A stretch of DNA of 11,719 nucleotides from assembly GCA_023229505.1 (NCBI GenBank), contig JALNZD010000067.1:1-11719 (forward strand), written 5' to 3'. This document shows, in pieces, positions 1 through 6,821 of this stretch (the stretch's first letter is position 1; each line of letters starts with the position of its first letter). Made by a program: the position numbers and the translations under genes. The notes beneath the pieces are model-generated. The model saw only the letters and a list, made by a program, of their open reading frames with translations, was not told where the DNA came from and searched no databases. Origin of the DNA: Bacteroidales bacterium. GTDB lineage: Bacteria > Bacteroidota > Bacteroidia > Bacteroidales > JAGOPY01.

Positions 1-21
1 CGGCCAACAGCCAAAAGCCAG
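1..21. repeat. GCCAA-type short intergenic repeat (edge of a larger element)
   Basis: The first bases contain GGCCAACAGCCAAAAGCC. A close match, GGCCAACGGCCAAAAGCC, lies at about 11599-11616. In both places the repeat is followed within about 120 bp by a TAnnTTTG promoter box and a gene start. It is probably the right end of an intergenic repeat cluster that continues outside the window. Confidence 0.5.
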
Positions 22-60
22 AAAAAACCATGCTCCAATGAAAAAAAATCCCACAAACAC

Positions 61-90
61 TTGCTTTTTTCAAAACATTGAGTACTTTTG
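61..90 (+). promoter_or_regulatory. Bacteroidota-type promoter for the regulator gene at 140
   Basis: A TTG at 61-63 is followed after 19 bases by TACTTTTG at 83-90. This fits the Bacteroidetes sigma-ABfA pattern (-33 TTG/TTTG, about 19-21 bp spacer, -7 TAnnTTTG). Transcription would start near 97, leaving a leader of roughly 43 nt before the ATG at 140. It is one of the better promoter matches in the window. No terminator or riboswitch fold was seen in the leader. Confidence 0.6.
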
Positions 91-139
91 TTACTCGTTT
101 AGTCTTCAACCAATCGTGTAATCATACCATAACAACCCT

Positions 140-679
140 ATGCTCGAAGCCCTGATCACCTCAAAGACGCGTATCAAACTGATGTTGAAGTTCTTTCTGA
201 ACATCAACAGCACCGGTTACCTGCGTGGCCTCGAGCCTGAGTTTGGCGAAAGCACCAATGCTATCCGTATAGAACTCAACCGCTTCGAAGCCGCCGGCCT
301 GTTACAAACCGTATTGGAAGGGAACAAAAAGATCTACCGCGCCAATATCACCCATCCGCTCTTCACCGATATCAACCGTTTGGTGCGTAAATACATCGGC
401 GTTGACGATATCGTCAATCAGGTGATTAGCCACTTGGGAAAACCCGAAGCGGTTTATCTGGGAGGAGAACTGGCCATGGGTAACAATAGCCGGCTGGTAG
501 AACTGATTGTTGTGGGCGATCATATCGATCAGGAATTCCTGAACCAGGGCTGCGCTAAAGCCGAGAAACTCATCACCCGCAAGATTCAGGCAAGCATCCT
601 GACCATTGATGATTTTAACAAACAAAAGGACGTGCTTTTACAAAAAAAGTTGCTCCTGTTGTGGAAAAACATAGACTGA
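140..679 (+). CDS. winged-helix regulator with degenerate nucleotidyltransferase-like domain
   Basis: This 179-residue protein is predicted to be a cytoplasmic DNA-binding regulator. Residues 1 to about 70 look like a winged helix-turn-helix: SKTRIKLMLKFF, then NAIRIELNRFEAAGLL as recognition region and a wing ending in KKIYRAN. Residues about 98-165 resemble the MNT/MJ0435-like nucleotidyltransferase fold, with LGGELAMGNNSRLVELIVVG where active enzymes carry G-S-x-x-R-G and D-x-D. The acidic catalytic pair is not evident, so the domain is probably regulatory or ligand-binding. Proteins of this build are common beside exopolysaccharide and nucleotide-sugar loci in Bacteroidetes, which fits the wbjC and wecB relics downstream. 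The ATG follows a good promoter. GC content appears higher than in the genes that follow. Family architecture is fairly sure; the regulated target is unknown. Confidence 0.72.
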   Translation: MLEALITSKTRIKLMLKFFLNINSTGYLRGLEPEFGESTNAIRIELNRFEAAGLLQTVLEGNKKIYRANITHPLFTDINRLVRKYIGVDDIVNQVISHLGKPEAVYLGGELAMGNNSRLVELIVVGDHIDQEFLNQGCAKAEKLITRKIQASILTIDDFNKQKDVLLQKKLLLLWKNID

Positions 680-867
680 TCAGGTTTTAGGGTTAGTCAT
701 CTTATTGATTGATTTACAGTATCTTATCCAACAAAGGATGGGACTCAGGGGGCGAAGCTGTGAAATGAAAGGTTGAGGTTTTTTTTCAAAAATGCTTACC
801 CGGTTAAACAAATATTTACTATTATTGTATAGTCTGATAAACAATAATTTCATCACATTGCACTGAA
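680..867. other. intergenic spacer without a recognised gene
   Basis: This 188-bp gap holds no convincing coding region. A T-run at about 780-786 is not preceded by a clear hairpin, so a terminator cannot be supported. Its 3' end contains the inverted repeat listed separately at 821-848. Confidence 0.5.
821..848. promoter_or_regulatory. perfect 8-bp inverted repeat just upstream of the ATPase gene
   Basis: ATTATTGT at 821-828 is the exact reverse complement of ACAATAAT at 841-848, with a 12-bp AT-rich centre. It ends 19 bp before the ATG at 868, where an operator or a leader hairpin would act. AT-richness makes chance occurrence possible. Confidence 0.35.
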
Positions 868-2064
868 ATGGAAACCCTTTTTGAGAAATTCCAACAACGA
901 CTGGACTGGGTTGAAACCCGGTTTGTAAGGAGTGTGATGGGCGAAATAAACTGGAATGGACGACTGATCGGCATAAAGGGAGCAAGAGGTGTTGGCAAGA
1001 CAACCCTCTTATTACAATATATCAAACTCCGCCTCAGCGATCAGTTAGATGCAACCCTTTATGTAAGTCTCGATAACATCTGGTTCAGCCACCACCAACT
1101 GTCAGACCTTGTCGATGATTTTGTTAAAAAGGGAGGAAAATTCCTCTTCCTCGACGAGGTGCACCGTTACCCCGATTGGTCACAGGAACTCAAAAACATT
1201 TATGACGACTATCCAGGCCTGCAGGTAGTGTTCACCGGCTCCAGCCTGCTGCAAATCCTCAACGCCCGGGCCGACCTGAGTCGACGCGCTACCGTTTATG
1301 CCATGCAGGGACTCTCGTTTCGTGAGTACCTGAACATGAACAAAGGTACAGATCTACAAACCTTTACACTTGACCAGATACTGCATGATCATTCCCGTAT
1401 TGCAAGGCAAATCAGCCCTGTTATCAAACCCTTACAGCATTTTTCAAACTATCTTAAGACAGGATACTATCCTTTCTACAATGAACTGCCTCAACTCTAT
1501 TTTACACGACTCGAAGAAGTTGTCAACATGGTACTCGACATTGAATTGCCACAGCTTCGTGGCCTCGAAACTGCTTATATACCCAAAATCAGGCAATTGC
1601 TGCAGATCATTGCCGAGTCAGCCCCTTTTATACCGAACATCAGTAAGTTGAGCCAACGCATCGGCATCAATCGTTCAACCTTGCTTTCCTATTTATTCTA
1701 TCTGAATGAGGCGCACCTGATCCGATCACTCTACAGGGATGCTTCAGGAATTACCCGACTGCAAAAACCTGATAAACTTTATCTCGACAATACCAATATG
1801 ATCTATGCTCTTTCACCGCACAGCATCAATACAGGTAACCTGCGCGAAACGTTCTTTGCCAACCAGTTGAAAGTTCACCATAACGTTGAATATGCAAAGG
1901 AAGGCGACTTTACGATAGATTCAATCCACACATTCGAAATCGGTGGAAAAAACAAATCAGCCCGGCAACTTCCACCAGATCATAACGCATGGATAGCCGC
2001 TGACGACATCGAATACGGACACGATCATAAAATACCCCTTTGGCTGTTTGGCTTTCTTTATTGA
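868..2064 (+). CDS. AAA-family ATPase with DUF4143 C-terminal domain (first copy)
   Basis: This intact 398-residue protein belongs to the P-loop AAA_14/DUF4143 family, common in bacterial and archaeal accessory DNA and of largely unknown role. Visible motifs: Walker A GARGVGKT at residues 38-45, Walker B FLFLDE at 92-97, and a sensor-like VFTGSS at 121-126. A helix-turn-helix-like stretch follows at about 257-283 (ISKLSQRIGINRSTLLSYL), and a DUF4143 C-terminus with DSIHTFEIGGKNKS at about 351-364, a site related to PD-(D/E)xK nuclease folds. It ends in WLFGFLY, as I recall for full-length members. No signal peptide or membrane segment is seen, so it is cytoplasmic. The first octamer array starts about 75 bp downstream. 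It has an intact paralogue at 6822 and a fragmentary relative at 11072. Function (toxin-related, defence or selfish) is unresolved. Confidence 0.85.
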   Translation: METLFEKFQQRLDWVETRFVRSVMGEINWNGRLIGIKGARGVGKTTLLLQYIKLRLSDQLDATLYVSLDNIWFSHHQLSDLVDDFVKKGGKFLFLDEVHRYPDWSQELKNIYDDYPGLQVVFTGSSLLQILNARADLSRRATVYAMQGLSFREYLNMNKGTDLQTFTLDQILHDHSRIARQISPVIKPLQHFSNYLKTGYYPFYNELPQLYFTRLEEVVNMVLDIELPQLRGLETAYIPKIRQLLQIIAESAPFIPNISKLSQRIGINRSTLLSYLFYLNEAHLIRSLYRDASGITRLQKPDKLYLDNTNMIYALSPHSINTGNLRETFFANQLKVHHNVEYAKEGDFTIDSIHTFEIGGKNKSARQLPPDHNAWIAADDIEYGHDHKIPLWLFGFLY

Positions 2065-2140
2065 GAAGCGGGAGTCGGAAGTCGGTATAATACTCCCCAA
2101 AATTTAAACAACTGGTTAAGTTGAAAAAAAATAACTTTAA

Positions 2141-2302
2141 CGGTGGGACAGTGAAATAGTGGAACAGTGGAACAGTGACATGGTGACATGGTAACTTAGT
2201 CACCCAGTCACACAGTCACCCAGTCACCCAGTCACCCAGTCACCCAGTCACCCAGTCACCCAGTCACCCAGTCACCCAGTCACCCAGTCACCCAGTCACT
2301 CA
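2141..2302 (+). repeat. octamer array 1 (G-block, then short A-block, then 13-unit C-block)
   Basis: GTGGAACA-type units run from about 2143, then GTGACATG and GTAACTTA. From 2199 to 2302 come 13 unbroken octamers, mostly GTCACCCA and ending in GTCACTCA. The last octamer touches the TTG start codon at 2303 with no base between. The C-block has no stop codon on the + strand in any frame because it encodes a cyclic VTQSPSHP peptide. Confidence 0.95.
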
Positions 2303-3170
2303 TTGAATACTGATCTAAAATACGACGATTACAAAGATTTACTGCGGCAGGTTGTCGCAGAAATCAAGTCAGCCCGTGTTACTGCTGCCCGGAAGGTAAA
2401 TCGGGAAATGATCATGTTATATTGGAGTATCGGTAAGCTGATAGTTGAAAAACAGTTAACTCAAGGATATGGCCAATCGGTGGTTGAACGATTAAGTGAT
2501 GACTTGAAAAGTGAATTTCCTGATTCGACCGGATTTTCATCAAGAAATCTCTGGGATATGAAACGGTTTTATGAAACTTATTATCATCAGGATGAGATTC
2601 TGCGACAAGTTGTCGCAGAATTGCCCTGGGGGCATCACTTGCTGATACTAAATAAAACTAAGCAAACAGAGGAAGCTGCATATTATATTAAAAATGCAAT
2701 AGAATTTGCATGGAGTAGGGACATATTGCTTAATCAGATAAAATCTGATGCCTTCACAAAACATAAAATTTTACCAAAGCAGCATAACTTTTCAAAAGCA
2801 CTCCCGGAGCATTTGCAGGAGCAAGCTGATGAAATGTTGAAAAGCAGGTACAATCTTGGATTCCTTGATATAGAACGCCCGATCCTTGAACGTGAATTAG
2901 AAAAACGGCTTGTTGAAAAGATCAAACATTTCATGCTGGAACTTGGAAAAGGATTTTCTTTCATGGGAAACCAATACAGATTAGTGCTGGAGGGTGACGA
3001 ATATTTTGTCGACAGTGGAATTAGCGCTAAGGGATGTGAATAAACCAATTGCAGTTTCAGAGTATCAATTAAGAACGCTTTTGCCCGATAGAAAACAGCT
3101 TCGTGAAATAATCCTTGAAGAAATAAACAAGCACAACCTGGAACAACTGAGCAGTGGAACGGTGGAATAG
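2303..3170 (+). pseudogene. DUF1016/YhcG-like PD-(D/E)xK nuclease gene, catalytic core deleted and frame shifted
   Basis: The first 237 codons match the DUF1016 family: N-terminal DUF1016_N with AARKVNREMIMLYWSIGKLI, then LPWGHHLLILNK, AWSRDILLNQIKSDA, LPEHLQEQADEMLK and ELGKGFSFMGNQYRL. Homology stops at YFVD (3002-3013), just before the expected LLFYH...ELK catalytic segment. The reading frame then ends at 3041-3043. In the next frame, from 3015, the family's extreme C-terminus resumes (ELALRDVNKPI, then VSEYQLRTLLPD) and runs to TAG at 3168-3170. So about 60 codons carrying the nuclease active site are missing, with a frame change. The remaining product would be a 246-residue protein with an inactive nuclease half. 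The start is TTG at 2303, touching octamer array 1; a native start may have been lost. The last codons and the TAG come from G-block octamers. Confidence 0.85.
2600..2618. repeat. 9-bp inverted repeat inside the DUF1016 gene
   Basis: CTGCGACAA at 2600-2608 and TTGTCGCAG at 2610-2618 are exact reverse complements around one central G. The sequence encodes part of LRQVVAEL. A related TTGTCGCAGAA occurs at 2351-2361 in the first LRQVVAE segment. Confidence 0.7.
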
Positions 3171-3419
3171 TGACATGGTAACATGGTAACTGGGTAACTT
3201 AGTCACCTTGTCACACCCAGTCACCCAGTCTCATGGTAACTAGGTAACTGAGTAACAAGGTAACAGGGTAACTGAGTAACAAGGTAACAGGGTAACTTGG
3301 TAATTTATTCAATTAGTCACCATGTCACCTAGTCACTTAGTCACCTTTTCTTCCAGTCACCCAGTCACCCAATCACCCAGTCACCCAGTCACCCAGTCAC
3401 CCAATCACTCAGTCACTAT
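3154..3419 (+). repeat. octamer array 2 (G, A, C, A, spacer, C blocks)
   Basis: It begins inside the DUF1016 tail with GTGGAACG and GTGGAATA, continues through A-type units (GTAACATG, GTAACTGG), a short C-block, a longer A-block (3237-3303: GTAACTAG, GTAACTGA, GTAACAAG, GTAACAGG), the AATTTATTCAATT spacer, and a final C-block. The last eight octamers run in register from 3356; the eighth, GTCACTAT at 3412-3419, supplies the first two bases of the ATG at 3418. Reading the open frame upstream into the array gives only repeat peptide. Confidence 0.95.
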
Positions 3420-4631
3420 GATACCCAAAGAAGAATCACAACAAGTAGAATTCAAATTGATCTGGAAGGATGAATATTTGAAGCAATTATGCGGATTTGC
3501 TAATTCGCAGGGTGGTTCGATGTATTTTGGGGTAAATGATCATGGTAAAGTTGTTGGTCTTCAGAACACAAAAAGATTACTTGAAGAAATTCCGAATAAG
3601 GGAGCAAATCTAATGGGAATAGTATTGCATGTGGATTTGCTTTTTGAGAATAGTCTCCCTTATTTATTGCTTAAAGTGCCTCAAAGTTCACAACCTGTTA
3701 GTCTGCGAGGTAAATATTATGTAAGAAGCGGTTCTACAACGCAAGAACTAAACGGTTTTGCTTTGCAGAATTTCTTGTTGAAAAGGCTTTTGCCTCTGAC
3801 CCCATGCGATTTTTTCCTTCCATGTCTGTAAAGATTGGACGATTTGTCAGCGAAACCAATATTGTTGTTCAGGATGTCATTGAGAGCAACCTGTTTACAA
3901 CTATTGAAAATGTGATGGATATTTTAAAAACAAAATATCTGAAATCAGTTATTTCGTATAAGGGAATACACCGTGAAGAGCAGTTGGAATATCCGGTCAG
4001 GGCTTTACGTGAAGCGATCCTGAATGCCCTGATTCATCGCGATTACACAGGCGCTGTCACTCAAATACGCGTGAACAACTATAGCCTTGAAATCTGGAAT
4101 GCCGGTTTGCTACCCGAAGAATTAAAAATAGAAATGCTGTTCGAACAGCATGCTTCAATACCCCGTAACAGAAGCTTAGCCAATTTATTTTTCAGGGCTG
4201 GTTATATAGAGTCATGGGGGAGAGGCACTATTGCGATAGCTCAGGAATGCAAAGAATATGGATTACCAATACCATCATTTAGTGAGCAATTCGGTGGTTT
4301 TGCCATCGACTTTTATAAACCAGAGCAAGTTACCCCCCAAGTTACCCCCCAAGTTACCCCCCAAGTTACCCCCCAAGTTACCCCCCAAGTTACCCCCCAA
4401 GTTAATGCATTGATTGGCGTGGTTGAAGGGACGATGACAAGGGAAGTATTACAGGATTTGCTCAGAATATCAAACAGAAAATATTTCAGGGAGGAATACA
4501 TCAAACCCGCTTTAGAGCTGGATTTAATTGAGATGACTATACCCAATAAGCCCAATAGTAAAAACCAAAAATACAAGCTTACACCCAAAGGGAGGCTCTA
4601 CCTGAAGGGGATTGGTTCAGACAAAGTATAA
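3418..4631 (+). pseudogene. AlbA_2 (Schlafen-like) / RecG-like ATP-binding protein gene with internal deletion and frameshift
   Basis: The 5' part (3418-3831) encodes an AlbA_2 domain: EESQQVEFK, FANSQGGSMYFGV, GKVVGL, YYVRSGSTTQEL. The 3' part (from about 3783 in the +1 frame; first ATG 3804) encodes the second half of the family: EKAFASDPMRFFPSMSVKIG, REAILNALIHRDY (HATPase_c_4 type), NAGLLPEEL, SWGRGT, a (VTPQ)6 linker, and a winged-helix C-terminus ending LTPKGRLYL. Between NFLLK and DPMRFF, full-length members carry a further segment of several tens of residues; it is missing here, with a frame change near 3780-3800. As it stands the locus gives two separate polypeptides or none. Start choice: ATG 3418 (MIPKEES), because upstream codons are octamer-encoded. 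These proteins are often called transcriptional regulators or defence-associated, but their role is not well fixed. Confidence 0.85.
4329..4400 (+). repeat. in-gene tandem repeat, 12 bp x 6, encoding VTPQ
   Basis: Six exact copies of GTTACCCCCCAA start at 4329, 4341, 4353, 4365, 4377 and 4389. They encode a Val-Thr-Pro-Gln linker between the ATP-binding-like region and the C-terminal winged helix of the AlbA_2/RecG-like gene. Similar VTPQ linkers occur in this family. The period is a multiple of 3, so copy-number change would keep frame. All copies are identical, which suggests recent expansion. Confidence 0.95.
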
Positions 4632-4740
4632 AAGAAGCCTTAAACACATTGGTTCAGCCAAGGTTGGATACTGGGTTTTGATGGAAAAGTAGACGACCCG
4701 TATCCACTCACCCACGCACCTGCAAGCGCCTTGAAGCGTT

Positions 4741-4832
4741 CACCCAGTCACCCAGTCACCTCTGGAAAGTGGAACGGTGGAACGGTGGAACAGTGAAACA
4801 GTGGAACAGTGAAACAGTGAAATGGTGAGATG
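4741..4832 (+). repeat. octamer array 3 (short C-block, then G-block carrying the next start codon)
   Basis: Two C-type octamers, then TCTGGAAA, then eight in-register G-block octamers from 4769 to 4832 (GTGGAACG x2, GTGGAACA, GTGAAACA, GTGGAACA, GTGAAACA, GTGAAATG, GTGAGATG). The last octamer contains the ATG at 4830. The stretch 4741-4849 matches 9239-9347 over 109 bp without a difference. The 109 bp between 4631 and 4741 hold nothing I recognise. Confidence 0.95.
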
Positions 4833-5036
4833 GAAAAATTGAAAAGTTACAGGGAGTTTATTCAATTCCTCTATGTGTCAAACGGCTCTTTATCAGAATT
4901 GGAAACCCAACTTGAAATTGCCTTCAGATTGGGATACATTACTGATCCTGAACCCTGTGACAACCGGATCAAGCACGTCAGAAAAATGCTGGTCAACCTG
5001 ATACGAGTGCTAAACCAAAAACTCAACAGCACATGA
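4830..5036 (+). pseudogene. four-helix-bundle (23S rRNA intervening-sequence / S23 family) gene, internally deleted but in frame
   Basis: The 68-residue product joins the family's N-terminus, MEKLKSYRE, directly to the third-helix region FIQFLYVSNGSLSELETQL and the rest of the C-terminal half (AFRLGYI, RKMLVNLIRVLNQKL). Usual members are about 115-125 residues; the missing part would be helices 1-2, normally containing a VWQKA-type motif and a PANIAEG/GRRSTKE-like loop. The deletion keeps frame, so a mini-protein could be made, but a four-helix bundle could not form from it alone. Family members are small basic proteins encoded in rRNA intervening sequences or scattered singly in Bacteroidetes genomes; the related Avd protein works in diversity-generating retroelements, but no reverse transcriptase is seen here. 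Octamer arrays flank it on both sides, and its ATG lies inside an octamer. Confidence 0.75.
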
Positions 5037-5038
5037 TA

Positions 5039-5131
5039 GTGGAACAGTGGAACAGTGAAATAGTGGAACAGTGATTTCACCGTTTCACCCAGTCACCCAG
5101 TCACCCAGTCACCCAGTCACCCAGTCATTAA
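5039..5131 (+). repeat. octamer array 4 (G-block, then C-block)
   Basis: In-register G-block octamers at 5039 (GTGGAACA), 5047, 5055 (GTGAAATA) and 5063 pass through GTGATTTC and a GTTTCACCCA stretch into C-block octamers at 5092, 5100, 5108 and 5116, ending GTCATTAA at 5124. It starts two bases after the stop codon of the four-helix-bundle gene and ends six bases before the ATG at 5138. Confidence 0.92.
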
Positions 5132-5137
5132 GGAATC

Positions 5138-6023
5138 ATGCTGAAAAATAAAATAACCATAAGCAATATTTCACAGCTGACTTCAATTATTGAAGAAACT
5201 CATAAGTATTTTGCTTTGCATGTGCAAAAACAGGTGAATATTGCCTTAACATTAAGAAATTGGCTAATTGGATATTACATTGTGGAATATGAACAAAATG
5301 GAACCGACAGAGCAAAGTATGGGAAAGCTCTGATTAATAGCTTGTCTGCCCAATTGAAACAAAGAAACCTAAAAGGGTTTTCAGAAATTGCTTTACGATT
5401 GAATCGTTCATTTTATCTGGCCTATCCTCAGATTCAACAGACAGTGTCTGTCGAATTCCCATCACCTGATAATCAGTTGGATATAATTCAACAGACAAGA
5501 AAAAGTAGCTGCCAAAGACCTTTTTAGAAATCCGTTGATACTTGAATTTCTTGGGCTTGAAGAGAAATCAGAATACAATGAAAGTGATCTGGAACAAGCA
5601 ATCATTGGTCAATTGCAAAAATTCCTTCTCGAAATAGGGCGGGGTTTCTGCTTCGAAGCCCGTCAGAAACGGATTACTTTTGATAATACTCATTACCGCA
5701 TCGATTTAGTATTTTATCATCGTATTCTAAAATGTCATGTCCTGATTGATTTGAAAATAGGTGAATTTTCACATGCGGATTCGGGACAAATGAATGTTTA
5801 TCTCAATTATTATAAAAATCATGAAATGAATCCAGGTGACCATCCGCCAATCGGTATAATTATGTGTGCATCAAATAACGAAAATCTGGTAAAATATGCT
5901 ACTTCCGGTTTATCACACCAGGTCTTTGTTTCAAAATATATGATAAACTTACCAAAAGAAGAAGAATTGAAAAAAATAATACTCGAGGAACAGGCAAAGT
6001 TGAAGAAAGGCCTGGAACAGTGA
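5138..6023 (+). pseudogene. second DUF1016/YhcG-like nuclease gene, middle deleted and frame shifted, catalytic core kept
   Basis: Codons from 5138 encode a DUF1016_N-like region (HVQKQVNIALTLRNWLIGYY, LSAQLKQRNLKGFSEIAL, YPQIQQTVS) that goes out of frame and stops at 5525-5527. In the next frame, from about 5500 (EKVAAKDLFRNPLILEFLGL), the PD-(D/E)xK half continues to 6023: EIGRGFCFEARQKRI, YRIDLVFYHR, HVLIDLKIG, GQMNVYLNYYK, PPIGIIMC. The usual segment between YPQI and the nuclease domain (about 70-80 residues, including the SWSH...ELI and WSVRELKRQI-type motifs) is missing. The catalytic D and DxK residues look intact. From the TTG at 5535, a 162-residue free nuclease domain could in principle be made. 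The stop TGA at 6021-6023 is inside an octamer. It complements the gene at 2303, which lost the catalytic part instead. Confidence 0.85.
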
Positions 6024-6203
6024 AACGGTGGAACAAGGTAACAGGTAACTGGGTAACAGAGTAACTTGGTAATTTATTCAATTAGTCACCAAGTCACCAA
6101 GTCACCTTGTCACCAAGTCACCTTGTCACCTTGTCACCTAGTCACTTAGTCACCTTTTCTTCCAGTCACCCAGTCACCTTGTCACCAGTCAGCAGTCAGC
6201 AGT
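6012..6203 (+). repeat. octamer array 5 (G, A, spacer, C, then CAGTCAG units)
   Basis: G-block octamers from 6012 overlap the end of the DUF1016 gene, A-block units follow (6036-6072), then the AATTTATTCAATTA spacer, then C-block units from 6085 (GTCACCAA, GTCACCTT, GTCACCTA, GTCACTTA). A TTTTCTTCCA interruption is shared with array 2. The array closes with three 7-bp AGTCAGC-like units at about 6187-6203. It meets the point where wbjC homology begins. Confidence 0.93.
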
Positions 6204-6210
6204 AAATACT

Positions 6211-6750
6211 TATAAAATTCCCCATACTTCTGAAATAAAAGTTTCATCGTTGCTTAATAAACTGGAAAAATTCAAAAAAGATTATTTCGAAAATGGAATT
6301 ATTCCGGATCTTTCTATTTCCTTTGACAGGAACCTGTTCAACACTTTTCTCTGCTATATTGATCATCAATCATTTTTCCCGTTTAAATTGAAAAAAAATT
6401 CAGATGATCGTGGTTCGTTTGTTGAGACGATAAAGCTAAACAGTGGTGGCCAGGTTTCATTTTCAACCACTGTGCCCGGCATCACTCGTGGAAACCATTT
6501 CCACACCCGCAAGGCCGAGCGCTTTGCCGTCATTAAAGGCAAAGCCAGGATACAACTGAGAAAGATCGGAACAAATAAAATAATGTCTTTTGATTTGGAT
6601 GGTGTGCAACCATCATTTGTAGATATGCCGGTATGGTATACCCACAACATCACCAACACCGGGGATGAAGAACTTTATACCATCTTCTGGATCAATGAGT
6701 TTTTTGATCCGGATGATCCTGATACTTATTTTGAAGCGGTGGAAAAATAA
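6211..6750 (+). pseudogene. wbjC: 3' fragment of wbjC/capF-type reductase gene (cupin domain only)
   Basis: Full-length WbjC/CapF is a bifunctional enzyme of about 370 residues (N-terminal SDR reductase, C-terminal cupin) in UDP-N-acetyl-L-fucosamine synthesis. Only the linker and cupin remain: VSSLLNKLEKF, NLFNTF, FPFKL, DDRGSFVE, PGITRGNHFHTRKAERF, VDMPVWYTHNI, FDPDDPDTYFEAVEK. Numbering from the TTG at 6250, the metal-binding candidates are His83, His85, Glu90 and His132, all present. Homology appears to run upstream of 6250 (HTSEIKVSSLL) to about 6211, then changes to repeat at 6203, so about 200 N-terminal residues with the Rossmann domain are lost. A product starting at TTG 6250 would be a 166-residue lone cupin; lone sugar-binding cupins exist, so residual function cannot be excluded. 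The wecB fragment at 8207 is its expected operon partner. Confidence 0.8.
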
Positions 6751-6757
6751 TAAGGTC

Positions 6758-6805
6758 ATAACCATAAAAACATGAACAATAGATACTACCTTTGTGGTTA
6801 TAACC
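6758..6805. promoter_or_regulatory. promoter box with flanking inverted repeat and palindrome, upstream of second ATPase
   Basis: TACCTTTG at 6787-6794 matches the Bacteroidetes -7 consensus TAnnTTTG; no clear -33 TTTG is seen. ATAACCA at 6758-6764 and TGGTTAT at 6795-6801 form a 7-bp inverted repeat around it. GGTTATAACC at 6796-6805 is a perfect 10-bp palindrome sitting where the transcript would start, 17 bp before the ATG. This arrangement fits a repressor operator; the regulator is unknown. Confidence 0.45.
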
Positions 6806-6821
6806 CTATAAATTCATCTTT

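Noticed and set aside
779..787. Rho-independent terminator after the regulator gene
   Set aside because: There is a T-run but no stable stem directly before it.
680..1025. Minus-strand open frames opposite the spacer and the start of the first ATPase
   Set aside because: No family-like motifs, and they overlap a well-supported gene on the other strand.
3322..3417. Open frame upstream of MIPKEES that would extend the AlbA_2 protein by 32 residues (SPSHPVTQ repeats)
   Set aside because: It is translation of the C-block octamers, which are stop-free in all three + frames. The ATG at 3418 starts the family homology.
4313..4588. Minus-strand open frame with GVTW repeats
   Set aside because: It is the antisense of the VTPQ repeat and of real coding sequence on the + strand.
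4830..5036. Avd protein of a diversity-generating retroelement
   Set aside because: No reverse transcriptase, template repeat or variable repeat was found. The four-helix-bundle relation alone is not enough.
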